From assembly GCF_030519475.1 (NCBI RefSeq), contig NZ_JAUMKD010000002.1, positions 1-64,000 of the forward strand: a stretch of DNA of 64,000 bases, read 5' to 3'. The translations under genes were made by a program, and so were the position numbers. Below are positions 26,490 through 35,138 of this stretch, one piece after another. Source of the stretch: Micromonospora sp. C28SCA-DRY-2 (GTDB lineage: Bacteria; Actinomycetota; Actinomycetes; Mycobacteriales; Micromonosporaceae). The notes under the pieces were generated by a model, which was not told where the DNA came from, did no database searches, and worked only from the letters and a program-made list of their open reading frames with translations. Numbering within the stretch: the first letter of the stretch is position 1; every line of letters begins with the position of its first letter.

Positions 26490-26736
26490 GTATCGCCTCC
26501 CGTGCCGGGCGCCGGCGTTCTGCCGGCGCCGTCGGGAAGCAGCCTCACCCTCACCCGCGACAGCGTCCTGTCGGTGTTTCCGGCGTTGTCCAGCCGCGCG
26601 AGCGACCGGCGCGGCCGGCGCGACCGGCGCGGAACAGGCGCCAGCGGGCGGCGAACCCCCCGCGAACGGCCGGCGGACCACGCCGCCCGACGCCGGGTCA
26701 GGCCACGGGCCGGCGACCGTCGCCGCCTCCCACCGC

Positions 26737-27435
26737 TCAGACCAGGCTCAGCCGGCGGACCCGCTCCCGCGGGATGTCGCAGACGACGTCCAGATCCAGG
26801 TCCCGGTCGGGCACCCGCTCGGCGAGGGTGGTCACCGAGACGATCCGGTCGGTGCGGAACGCCCGGATGCCGCCGCGCATCCGGCACCAGGCCAGCAGGT
26901 ACCAGTGCCGGGCATTGCCGAGGTAGCCGAGCGGCTCCACCTCGCGCAGCGTCCCCGCGCCGGCGCGGTCGGCGTACCGGATGCGCAGCACCCGCCCGGC
27001 GGACACCGCGTCGGCGACGGTGGCCGGGACGGGCGTCACCGGCCCGTCGCCGATCAGCCGCACCCGCGCGGCCAGCCGGTGCGCCTCGGCGGCGTCGGCG
27101 GCCGGCATCACCGCGAGCAGCTTGCGCAGCGCGGTGCCGGCGGCCGCGGCGAACGGGGTGCCGCGCAACCGGTGCAGCGCCACCGCCATCGCCACCGCCT
27201 CGCCGGGGGTCAGGTTCACCGGCGGCAGGGTGCGGGCCCGGTCCACGGCGTAGCCGCCGGTGCGGCCCGGCTCGGCCCAGATCGGCACCCCGGACTGTTG
27301 CAGGGCGCCGATGTCGCGCTCGATGGTGCGGACGCTGACCTCGAAGCGCTCGGCCAGCCAGCGGGCGCTGCGCGGCCGCGGCGACACCGCGCGCAACTCC
27401 TCGACGATGGCGTAGAGACGGTCCGTGCGGTTCAC
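26737..27435 (-). CDS. WYL-domain transcriptional regulator (YafY type)
   Basis: 232 residues. The N-terminal winged helix (RLYAIVEELRAVSPRPRSAR...FEVSVRTIERDI) is followed by the WYL domain (VLRIRYADRAG ... EVEPLGYLGNARHWYLLAWC ... RAFRTDRIVSV). WYL domains sense nucleotides or other small ligands. TAGGTT lies 6 nt before the GTG at 27435, so the message is probably leaderless. It may regulate the VOC gene downstream, which is inferred only from position. Confidence 0.92.
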   Translation of the reverse strand: MNRTDRLYAIVEELRAVSPRPRSARWLAERFEVSVRTIERDIGALQQSGVPIWAEPGRTGGYAVDRARTLPPVNLTPGEAVAMAVALHRLRGTPFAAAAGTALRKLLAVMPAADAAEAHRLAARVRLIGDGPVTPVPATVADAVSAGRVLRIRYADRAGAGTLREVEPLGYLGNARHWYLLAWCRMRGGIRAFRTDRIVSVTTLAERVPDRDLDLDVVCDIPRERVRRLSLV

Positions 27436-27470
27436 CCCGCGAACCTAGGTCGCGGGTACGACAGACCGGC

Positions 27471-27896
27471 TCAGGCGATGCAGGCGCAGACGATCAGCGC
27501 GGCGCCGAAGTGGGTGGCGGCGCTGACCCGGGCCGCCGGGTGCGGCTCGTCCGCGCAGATGATCTCGCCGAGCCGGCCCGGGGTGAGCAGGTCCAGCACG
27601 AAGAAGGCCAGCGCCATGATGGCCAACCCGACCAGCCCGAAGATCACCGTGGACGCCAACCCCTTGGTGAAGTCGCTGTAGCTGGTCAGGATCGCGGTGA
27701 AGACGATACCGGCGATGCCGAGCTGGTTGGCGGCGAGCAACAGCGCGGCGTTGCCGTTGCGGCGCACCCAGATCAGCTCCCGCAGCCGCCCCGGCGTCAG
27801 CAGGTCGACCAGCAGGAAACCGGCCGCCATCAGGGCGACCCCGACGACCCCGAACACCACACTCTGCCAGGCTCCGCTGAGCAGATCCTCCAGCAC
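27471..27896 (-). CDS. DUF350 membrane protein
   Basis: 141 residues with four membrane spans in two similar halves: VVFGVVGVALMAAGFLLVDLLTPGRL and VIFGLVGLAIMALAFFVLDLLTPGRL. This internal duplication is the mark of DUF350 (UspA-associated/YjfL-like) proteins. The function is unknown. It lies between the WYL regulator and glnA2 on the same strand, with small gaps. Confidence 0.88.
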   Translation of the reverse strand: MLEDLLSGAWQSVVFGVVGVALMAAGFLLVDLLTPGRLRELIWVRRNGNAALLLAANQLGIAGIVFTAILTSYSDFTKGLASTVIFGLVGLAIMALAFFVLDLLTPGRLGEIICADEPHPAARVSAATHFGAALIVCACIA

Positions 27897-27998
27897 CGAC
27901 TGCCTCCCGACCGGCTACGCCCGGCGGGGGTGCCGGCGCGGTGATCGAGACGATAGCGGCAGCACGCCACCGCCGGCAGCCCCGGGCGGGCGGACCGG

Positions 27999-29348
27999 CT
28001 AGAGCGACAGGTAGCGCTGCCGCTCGTACGGGGTGACCTCGCGGCGGTACTGCTCCCACTCGGCGCGCTTGTTGCGCAGGAAGAAGTCGAAGACGTGCTC
28101 GCCGAGCACCTCGGCGACCAGCTCCGAGCCGGCCATCACGTCGATCGCCTCGGAGAGGTTCTCCGGCAACGGCTCGTAGCCCATCGCCCGCCGCTCGGCG
28201 CTGGTCAGCGACCAGACGTCGTCCTCGGCACCCGGCGGCAGCTCGTAGCCCTCCTCGATGCCCTTGAGGCCGGCGCCGAGCAGCACCGCGAAGGCCAGGT
28301 AGGGGTTGGCCGCCGAGTCCGGCGAGCGGACCTCGACCCGGGCCGAGTTCGGCTTGCCGTACGCGGGCACCCGGACCAGCGCGGACCGGTTCAGGTGACC
28401 CCAGCAGACGTACGCCGGGCTCTCGGTGACCCGGTCCGGCAGGGCCTGCGGGAAGAGTCGCTTGTAGGAGTTCACCCACTGGTTGGTGACCGCCGTGTAC
28501 TCGCGGGCGTGCACCAGCAGCCCGGCGATGAACGCGCGGGCCACCTTGGACAGCTTCATCGGGTCGCCGGCGTCGTGGAAGGCGTTGCGCTCCCCCTCGA
28601 ACAGCGACAGGTGGGTGTGCATGCCGCTGCCCGGCTGGTCGGTGAAGGGCTTCGGCATGAAGGTGGCCTGCACGCCGGTGGAGAGCGCCACCTCCTTCAC
28701 CACGTGCCGGAAGGTCATGATGTTGTCGGCGGTGGTCAGCGCGTCGGCGTAGCGCAGGTCGATCTCCTGCTGGCCGGGGGCCACCTCGTGGTGGCTGAAC
28801 TCCACCGAGATGCCGATCCGCTCCAGCGCCAGCACCGCCTGGCGGCGGAAGTCCCGGGCCACCGCGTGGGTGGTGTGCTCGAAGTAGCCGCCGGTGTCCA
28901 CCGGCGTGGGCACCGACCCGTCCAGCGGGCCGTTCTCCAGCAGGAAGAACTCGATCTCCGGGTGGGTGTAGAAGGTGAAGCCCTTCTCCGCGGCCTTGGA
29001 CAGCGCCCGGCGCAGCACGTGCCGCGGGTCGGCCCAGGACGGCCCGCCGTCGGGCAGCAGGATGTCGCAGAACATCCGGGCGCTCTCGCCGCTGACCCCG
29101 CCCTCGAACGGGAAGACCTGGAAGGTGGTCGGGTCGGGCATGGCCACCATGTCGGACTCGAAGACCCGGGCGAAGCCCTCGATCGCCGAGCCGTCGAACC
29201 CGATGCCCTCCTCGAAGGCCGCCTCCAGCTCGGCGGGGGCCACCGACACGCTCTTCAGGGTGCCGAGCACGTCGGTGAACCAGAGCCGGACGAACCGGAT
29301 GTCCCGCTCTTCCAGCGTACGGAGGACGAACTCCTGCTGACGGTCCAC
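27999..29348 (-). CDS. glnA2: Glutamine synthetase-like protein GlnA2
   Basis: 449 residues. The type I fold motifs are present (GFDGSAIEGF, THPEIEFFLL, PGSGMHTHLSLF, NRSALVRVP). The YDLPPEE adenylylation motif of GlnA is absent: the same region reads YELPPGAEDDVWSL, so GlnE should not control it. It is 25 residues shorter than GlnA. The GTG at 29348 follows GAGGAG; another in-frame GTG is 6 nt upstream. Mycobacterial GlnA2 is dispensable. Some actinomycete GlnA-like proteins act on polyamines, so the substrate should not be assumed to be ammonia. Confidence 0.93.
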   Translation of the reverse strand: MDRQQEFVLRTLEERDIRFVRLWFTDVLGTLKSVSVAPAELEAAFEEGIGFDGSAIEGFARVFESDMVAMPDPTTFQVFPFEGGVSGESARMFCDILLPDGGPSWADPRHVLRRALSKAAEKGFTFYTHPEIEFFLLENGPLDGSVPTPVDTGGYFEHTTHAVARDFRRQAVLALERIGISVEFSHHEVAPGQQEIDLRYADALTTADNIMTFRHVVKEVALSTGVQATFMPKPFTDQPGSGMHTHLSLFEGERNAFHDAGDPMKLSKVARAFIAGLLVHAREYTAVTNQWVNSYKRLFPQALPDRVTESPAYVCWGHLNRSALVRVPAYGKPNSARVEVRSPDSAANPYLAFAVLLGAGLKGIEEGYELPPGAEDDVWSLTSAERRAMGYEPLPENLSEAIDVMAGSELVAEVLGEHVFDFFLRNKRAEWEQYRREVTPYERQRYLSL

Positions 29349-29582
29349 TTCCACTCCTCGCGACACCTCGTCGGCCACCGGACGGGCCCCGGCCCGGCCT
29401 GACCGACCAGTCTCCACCGGCCTCGTTACGCCGACGTTACGCGAAGCTCCCGCCGGTCGTCCCGCCGCGTCCCGCCGCGCGGACCGGCCGTGCCGGCCGG
29501 GGCCCGCGAGGCGCCGCGGCGGTGGCCGCCGTCTCGCGCGGCCCGCCGTGTCGGCCCCCTGCCGCTGGGGCAAGATGAGGAC

Positions 29583-31343
29583 ATGCCCACCCTGCGTCTC
29601 GCCCTGTGCCAGGTCAACCCGACCGTCGGCGACCTCGCCGGCAACGCCGGCCTGGTCCGTAGCTGGACCCGCCAGGCCGCGGACGCCGGCGCCCAGCTCG
29701 TCGCGTTCCCGGAGATGATGCTGACCGGCTACCCGGTCGAGGACCTGGTCTTCCGGCGGTCGTTCGTGGCGGCCTCGCAGGCGGCCCTGCGCCGGCTCGC
29801 CGCCGACCTGGCCGCGGACGGGCTGGGCGACCTGGCGGTGGTGGTCGGCTACCTGGACGCCGACGGCCCGCCGCAGGTCGCCGGCGACGCCGAACCGGGG
29901 CGGGGCGCCCGCAACGCCGCCGCGCTGCTGCACCGGGGCGAGGTGGTCGCCACCTACTTCAAGCACCACCTGCCCAACTACGGGGTGTTCGACGAGGACC
30001 GCTACTTCCTGCCCGGCGACATGCTCACCGTGGTCCGGGTCGGTGGGGTGGACGTGGCGCTGACCATCTGCGAGGACCTGTGGCAGGCCGGCGGCCCGTT
30101 CGCCGCCGCCCGGCAGGCCGGCGTCGGCCTGGTCGTGAACATCAACGGCTCGCCGTACGAGCTGAACAAGGACGACATCCGGCTGCCGCTGGTCCGCCGC
30201 CGGGCCGCCGAGGCGGGCGCGGCCATCGCGTACGTGAACATGATCGGCGGCCAGGACGAGCTGGTCTTCGAGGGCGACTCGATGGTCGTCGGCGCCGACG
30301 GCGAGCTGCTCGCCCGGGCCCCGCAGTTCGTCGAGCACCTGCTGGTGCACGACCTGGAGCTGCCGGCGGCGGGCGAGCCGGCCGACGCGGGCGCCGAGCT
30401 GGCCGACGGGCTGCGGGTGGTGCGCGCCGCGATCGGCGAGCTGCCGCCGGCGCCCGCCGGGCCGGCGGTGACCGGCTGGCTGATCGCCCCGGTGGCCGAC
30501 GAGGCCGAGGTGTGGCACGCGCTGGTGCTCGGCCTGCGCGACTACGTCAACAAGAACCGGTTCCCCTCGGTGGTGCTCGGCCTCTCCGGCGGCATCGACT
30601 CGGCGGTGGTGGCCGCGCTGGCGGTGGACGCGCTCGGGCCGGACCGGGTGGTCGGGGTGTCGCTGCCCAGCCAGCACTCCTCCGAGCACAGCCGGGAGGA
30701 CGCGGCGGAGCTGGCCAAGCGCACCGGGCTGGACTACCGGACCGAGCCGATCCAGCCGATGGTGGACACCTTCCTGGCCAACATGTCGCTGTCCGGGGTG
30801 ACGGTGGAGAACCTCCAGGCCCGGGTGCGCGGGGTGATCCTGATGGCGCTGTCGAACCAGGAGGGCCACCTGGTGCTGACCACCGGCAACAAGAGCGAGC
30901 TGGCGGTCGGCTACTCCACCCTCTACGGCGACTCGGTCGGTGGCTTCAACCCGGTCAAGGACGTGTGGAAGACGCTGATCTGGCGGCTGGCGAAGTGGCG
31001 CAACGCCGACGCGGCCCGCCGGGGCGAGACCCCGCCGATCCCGGAGAACTCGATCGGCAAGCCGCCGAGCGCCGAGCTGAGCCCGGGCCAGCTGGACAGC
31101 GACACGCTGCCCGACTACGACGTGCTCGACCCGATCCTGATCGGCTACGTCGACGGTGACCTGGGCCGGGACGGGCTGGTCGAGTCCGGCCACGATCCGG
31201 CGGTTGTCGACAAGGTGCTGCGGATGGTGGATACCGCCGAGTACAAGCGGCGGCAGTCCGCGCCGGGCACGAAGATCTCGATGAAGGCGTTCGGCCGGGA
31301 CCGGCGGCTGCCGATCACCAACCGGTGGCGGGAGAAGGGCTGA
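29583..31343 (+). CDS. nadE: Glutamine-dependent NAD+ synthetase
   Basis: 586 residues. It converts nicotinic acid adenine dinucleotide to NAD with glutamine as nitrogen donor. The N-terminal nitrilase-type glutaminase carries the triad Glu44 (FPEMMLTGYP), Lys127 (FKHHLPNYGVFDE) and Cys163 (TICEDLW). The C-terminal synthetase has the PP-loop LGLSGGIDSAVVAAL, TTGNKSELAVGY and KPPSAELSPGQ. The ATG at 29583 is the family start; the longer in-frame reading is non-coding. It is divergent from glnA2 and 138 bp before panB on the same strand. Confidence 0.97.
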   Translation: MPTLRLALCQVNPTVGDLAGNAGLVRSWTRQAADAGAQLVAFPEMMLTGYPVEDLVFRRSFVAASQAALRRLAADLAADGLGDLAVVVGYLDADGPPQVAGDAEPGRGARNAAALLHRGEVVATYFKHHLPNYGVFDEDRYFLPGDMLTVVRVGGVDVALTICEDLWQAGGPFAAARQAGVGLVVNINGSPYELNKDDIRLPLVRRRAAEAGAAIAYVNMIGGQDELVFEGDSMVVGADGELLARAPQFVEHLLVHDLELPAAGEPADAGAELADGLRVVRAAIGELPPAPAGPAVTGWLIAPVADEAEVWHALVLGLRDYVNKNRFPSVVLGLSGGIDSAVVAALAVDALGPDRVVGVSLPSQHSSEHSREDAAELAKRTGLDYRTEPIQPMVDTFLANMSLSGVTVENLQARVRGVILMALSNQEGHLVLTTGNKSELAVGYSTLYGDSVGGFNPVKDVWKTLIWRLAKWRNADAARRGETPPIPENSIGKPPSAELSPGQLDSDTLPDYDVLDPILIGYVDGDLGRDGLVESGHDPAVVDKVLRMVDTAEYKRRQSAPGTKISMKAFGRDRRLPITNRWREKG

Positions 31344-31481
31344 GCCCGCCCGCCGGGTCGGGCCGGAGCCCGGCCCGGGAGTGAAATCCTCCACTGCGCC
31401 CTGCCGCCGCCGGGCCGTCCGGTGCGACGATCGCGGCGGAACCCGGGGACCGCGCACGCGGCCTCGAGGAAGGAGAGAGTC

Positions 31482-32327
31482 ATGGTGGAGTCCACCCCGA
31501 CCGAGGTGACCGCCCTCTACGGCGGCCCGGCCACCCGCCGGATCCGCACCCGCGACCTGATCGCCGCCAAGGAGCGCGGCGAGCGGTGGCCGATGCTCAC
31601 CTCGTACGACCAGTACACCGCGTCGATCTTCGACCAGGCCGGCATCCCGGTGCTGCTGGTCGGCGACTCGGCGGCGAACAACGTGTTCGGCTACGAGACG
31701 ACGGTCCCGGTGACCGCCGAGGAACTGCTGCCGCTGGTCCGCGCGGTGGTCCGCGCCACCCGGCACACGCTGGTCGTCGGTGACCTGCCCTTCGGCTCGT
31801 ACGAGGAGGGCCCGACGCAGGCGCTGCGCACCGCTGTGCGGTTCATGAAGGAGGGTGGCTGCCACGCGGTGAAGCTGGAGGGCGGCCGGCGCTGCGCGGC
31901 GCAGATCGCGGCGATCACCGGCGCCGGCATCCCGGTGATGGCACACATCGGCTTCACCCCGCAGAGCGAGCACGCCCTCGGCGGCTACCGGGTGCAGGGT
32001 CGCGGGGACGCCGCCGACGAGGTGATCGCCGACGCGCACGCGGTGGCCGAGGCGGGCGCGTTCGCGGTGGTGCTGGAGATGGTGCCTGGCGAGGTGGCCA
32101 AGCGGATCACGCACGAGCTGCGGATCCCCACCGTGGGCATCGGCGCCGGCCCGGACACCGACGCCCAGGTGCTGGTCTGGCAGGACATGGCCGGGCTGCG
32201 CGCCGGCAAGGCGCCGCGCTTCGTCAAGCGCTACGCCGACCTGGCCGGCACCCTCGCCGACGCCACCCGGCGCTTCGCCGACGAGGTACGCGGCGGCGAC
32301 TTCCCCGCCCCGGAGCACACCTTCTAA
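31482..32327 (+). CDS. panB: 3-methyl-2-oxobutanoate hydroxymethyltransferase
   Basis: 281 residues. First committed step of pantothenate synthesis, using methylenetetrahydrofolate. The TIM-barrel motifs are present: [31 protein letters not shown] (metal Asp), [30 protein letters not shown] and the catalytic Glu in [13 protein letters not shown] lies 6 nt before the ATG. Pantothenate partners panC and panD are not in the window. Confidence 0.97.
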   Translation: MVESTPTEVTALYGGPATRRIRTRDLIAAKERGERWPMLTSYDQYTASIFDQAGIPVLLVGDSAANNVFGYETTVPVTAEELLPLVRAVVRATRHTLVVGDLPFGSYEEGPTQALRTAVRFMKEGGCHAVKLEGGRRCAAQIAAITGAGIPVMAHIGFTPQSEHALGGYRVQGRGDAADEVIADAHAVAEAGAFAVVLEMVPGEVAKRITHELRIPTVGIGAGPDTDAQVLVWQDMAGLRAGKAPRFVKRYADLAGTLADATRRFADEVRGGDFPAPEHTF

Positions 32328-32358
32328 CCGCCCCGCCCCGCCCCGCCCCGGCCGCGGA

Positions 32359-32406
32359 GATCTTGGTAGGGAACGGCCCCTGGAGGGGCGGTTCCCTACC
32401 AAGATC
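32359..32406. repeat. Long hairpin with 22-nt arms, REP-like or terminator
   Basis: Arms 32359-32380 and 32385-32406 pair with one mismatch around a TGGA loop; both ends are GATCTTGG/CCAAGATC. It follows panB by 31 bp and a run of CCCCG repeats. Confidence 0.65.
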
Positions 32407-32430
32407 CGGTGAGCGCGCGGCAGGGGCGAG

Positions 32431-32577
32431 ATGGCCAACGGGACGCTGGCGCTCGGCTTCGCGTTCGCCGACACCCGACCTGGTCGTCTACCCGGTCTCG
32501 ACGAGAACGCCCTGGCCGTCGGCCGGCTGCACCCCCACTACCGCCGCATCCCGCTCCCGCCCCCGGCACCCCGGTAG
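32431..32577 (+). CDS. Possible small protein, 48 residues
   Basis: AGGGGCGAG precedes an ATG, and the reading MANGTLALGFAFADTRPG continues to a TAG at 32575. Third positions are GC-rich, but so is the surrounding DNA. It may be a real small gene or the remnant of a larger one; no family is recognised. Confidence 0.25.
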   Translation: MANGTLALGFAFADTRPGRLPGLDENALAVGRLHPHYRRIPLPPPAPR

Positions 32578-32619
32578 GAACGGGCGTCGGCGACGCCGGG
32601 ATCAGGGGGATGCGCGCGG

Positions 32620-33318
32620 TCAGAGGTCGGTGACGCGGATGCCGGCGTGCGCCTTGTAGCGCTTGTTGATGGCGATCAGGTTGGCGGTGAACGCCTCGAT
32701 CTGGTGGGCGTTGCGCAGCCGGCCGGCGTAGATGCCGCGCATGCCGGGGATCCGGGCAGCGAGCGCCGCGACCACCCCGGCCACCTCCCGGTCCTCGGTG
32801 CAGATCAGCACGTCCAGGTCGATCCGGTCGATCTCCGGGTCGGCCAGCAGCGGGGCGCTGACGTGGTTGAACGCCGCGCAGACCCGCGAGTCGGGCAGCA
32901 GCCCGGCGGCCTGCTGGACGGCGCTGCCCTCGGGCACCGGCAGCGCGTACGGGCCCTGCTTGTCGAAGCCGAGCGGGTTGACGCAGTCGACCACGATCTT
33001 GCCGGCGAGCGGCTCGGCGAGCGCGGCGACGGTGGCCGCGTGCCCGTCCCAGGGCACCGCGATGACGACGATGTCGCTGCCCCGGGCCACCTCGTCGTTG
33101 TCGCCGCCGGTGACCGTCGTCCCCGCCGGTACGCCGGGCAGGGCGGCGATCTCCTCGGCGGACCGCGCGGCCCGCTCGGCCGACCGGGAACCGATCAGCA
33201 CCCGCTGCCCGGCCCGGGCGAACCGGTAGGCGAGCCCTCGCCCCTGGTCGCCGGTCCCGCCGATGATGCCGACGGTCAGCCCGGACACGTCGGGCAGTGC
33301 GCTCGCGTCGTATGCCAT
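32620..33318 (-). CDS. npdG: NADPH-dependent F420 reductase
   Basis: 232 residues. It transfers hydride between NADPH and coenzyme F420. The Rossmann motif is VGIIGGTGDQGRGLAYRFARAG, then LIGSRSAERA (NADPH phosphate contacts), VVDCVNPLGFDKQG, FNHVSAPLLADPE and the C-terminal RNAHQIEAFTANLIAINKRY. GAGGAT precedes the ATG at 33318. F420-dependent metabolism fits an actinomycete host. Confidence 0.93.
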   Translation of the reverse strand: MAYDASALPDVSGLTVGIIGGTGDQGRGLAYRFARAGQRVLIGSRSAERAARSAEEIAALPGVPAGTTVTGGDNDEVARGSDIVVIAVPWDGHAATVAALAEPLAGKIVVDCVNPLGFDKQGPYALPVPEGSAVQQAAGLLPDSRVCAAFNHVSAPLLADPEIDRIDLDVLICTEDREVAGVVAALAARIPGMRGIYAGRLRNAHQIEAFTANLIAINKRYKAHAGIRVTDL

Positions 33319-33450
33319 GCGGTCATCCTCGCAAACCCGGTGTCCCGGCAGCAGCGCCCGGCGCTGTGACAAACCCCGCTGACCCGGCCGGCCCGGGGCG
33401 GCCGGCCCGCCTCGGCCGTGGGGTCGGCTGAGGCCGGCGGCCCGCGCGCC

Positions 33451-33583
33451 GGGCGAGCGTGCGGCGGTCCGGGTCGGTGGGCCCGACGCGCGACGGGCGA
33501 GCGTGCGGCGGTCCCGGGTCGGTGGGCCCGACGCGCGCCGGGCGAGCGTGCGGCGGTCCGGCTCGGTGGGCCCGACGCGCGCC
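33451..33583. repeat. Three tandem copies of a 44-45 bp unit
   Basis: Copies at 33451-33494, 33495-33539 and 33540-33583 share GGGCGAGCGTGCGGCGGTCC and GGTGGGCCCGACGCGCG, and differ by a few substitutions and one inserted base. A partial copy precedes them. They lie just downstream of the RNB nuclease gene. Confidence 0.85.
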
Positions 33584-33595
33584 GGTGCCGCGCGG

Positions 33596-35029
33596 TCAGG
33601 CGCGTTCGAAGACGACCGAGCGGGCGACCGGGTCGGCGGTGACCAGCCGGACCCGGATCCGTTCGCCGAGCGGCAGCTCGCCGACGCACCGGGCCCGCAC
33701 CGGCGGGTCGTCCAGCGCGACGGTGCCGCCCGGCGGCCGGCCCGGTCGGCTCCGGCCGTTCGGCGGCGCGTCGACGTCCAGCACCGCGGCGTCGAAGGTC
33801 TCCCCCACCCGGTGCGCCAGCAGCACCGCCTCGGCCAGCTCGATGGCGCCCCGGCTGGCCGCCGAGGCGGTCCGGTCGGTCACCGCCATCGCCTCGGGCA
33901 GCCGGGGCAGCGCCGCGCGGACCCACTCCGGCACCGGCCGGCCCGCGTGCAACGCCAGGCAGACCTCCGTGGCGTACCGGTCGGCCAGCCGCCGCAGCGG
34001 CGCGGTGACATGGGCGTACGCGGCCGCGACCCCGCCGTGCCGCGGCTGCTCGGGGACCTCGCCGTCGAAGGCGGTGTACGCGGCGCCGCGCATCAGCTCG
34101 GCGGCCTGGTCGACGAAGGCGGCCGCCCGGGGTTGCCCGGCGTCCAGCCCGGCGAGCACCTCGCCGGGGCCGGCGCCGTCCGGCCAGTGCACGCCCAGCG
34201 GGGCGGCGGCGGCCCGCAGCCGGTGCACCGCCTCGGGCTTCGGCGCGGGCATGGTCCGCAGCAGCCCGACCCGGCCGGCCAGCATGATGTCGGCGGCGGC
34301 CATCCCGGTGAGCAGGGAGATCTGCGCGTTGTGCTCCTCCATCGGCACCGGCCCGCGCAGCACCAGCCGCCAACCGTCGCCGTCGGCCTCCACGTCCTGT
34401 TCGGGCAGCGGCAGGTTGATCGCGCCCCGGCGCAGCCCGCGGGCGGTGAGCAGCGCCCCGAGTTCGGGCAGCAGGGCGATCGGCTCGGGCAGCCGGCCGG
34501 CGTCGGCGTCGGCCTGGACGCCGGCGTAGTCGAGCTTGGCCCGGCTGCGCACCAGTGCCCGTTCCAGCTCGACGGCGACGGTGCCGCCGTCGGCGTCCAG
34601 GTCGATCGTCCACACCACGGCGGCCCGGTCGACGTCCGGCAGCAGGCTCGCCGCGCCCTCGCTGAGCGTCTCCGGGTGCAACGGCACGTTGCCGTCGGGC
34701 AGGTAGACGGTCTGCCCCCGCCGCCAGGTCTCCTCCTCCAGCGCGCCGCCGGGGCGGACGTGCGCGGCGACGTCGGCGATCGCGTACCGCACCCGGTAGC
34801 CGCCGCCGGGCCGGCGGGTGAGGCACATCGCCTGGTCCAGGTCGCGCGACTCGGCCGGGTCCAGGGTCACGAACGGCACGTCGGTGCGGTCGACGGGCGG
34901 GCGGGGCGGGGCGGCCGCGGCGGCGTCCGCCTCGCGCTGCGCCGCGACCGGGAACTCCTCGGGGAGTCCCAGCTCGCGGCGCAGCGCGCCGAAGTCGATG
35001 CGGGGCGCGAGTACGCGTCGGATGACCAC
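33596..35029 (-). CDS. RNB-domain ribonuclease (RNase II/R family)
   Basis: 477 residues, almost only the catalytic RNB domain. The metal-binding cluster is DPAESRDLDQAM, followed by YRVRYAIADVAAHV, YLPDGNVPLHPETLSEG, MAAADIMLAGRVGLLR and YAHVTAPLRRLADRYA, all family landmarks. It lacks the cold-shock and long S1 domains of RNase R, so it is the short actinobacterial type. It should degrade RNA from 3' to 5'. It is followed by the tandem repeat array. Confidence 0.92.
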   Translation of the reverse strand: MVIRRVLAPRIDFGALRRELGLPEEFPVAAQREADAAAAAPPRPPVDRTDVPFVTLDPAESRDLDQAMCLTRRPGGGYRVRYAIADVAAHVRPGGALEEETWRRGQTVYLPDGNVPLHPETLSEGAASLLPDVDRAAVVWTIDLDADGGTVAVELERALVRSRAKLDYAGVQADADAGRLPEPIALLPELGALLTARGLRRGAINLPLPEQDVEADGDGWRLVLRGPVPMEEHNAQISLLTGMAAADIMLAGRVGLLRTMPAPKPEAVHRLRAAAAPLGVHWPDGAGPGEVLAGLDAGQPRAAAFVDQAAELMRGAAYTAFDGEVPEQPRHGGVAAAYAHVTAPLRRLADRYATEVCLALHAGRPVPEWVRAALPRLPEAMAVTDRTASAASRGAIELAEAVLLAHRVGETFDAAVLDVDAPPNGRSRPGRPPGGTVALDDPPVRARCVGELPLGERIRVRLVTADPVARSVVFERA

Positions 35030-35138
35030 GGGGTCAATCCTGACAGCGCGGCGGTTGATCCGCTTCCCCGGCGCGGGCCGGTCGGCGCCGACCGATCGGC
35101 GCGGCGGGCCGGTCAGCGCCGACGGTCAGCGCGGCAGG

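Noticed and set aside
27999..32474. A 1491-residue minus-strand protein ending in GlnA2
   Set aside because: Everything upstream of 29348 is antisense to nadE and panB and has shadow-frame composition.
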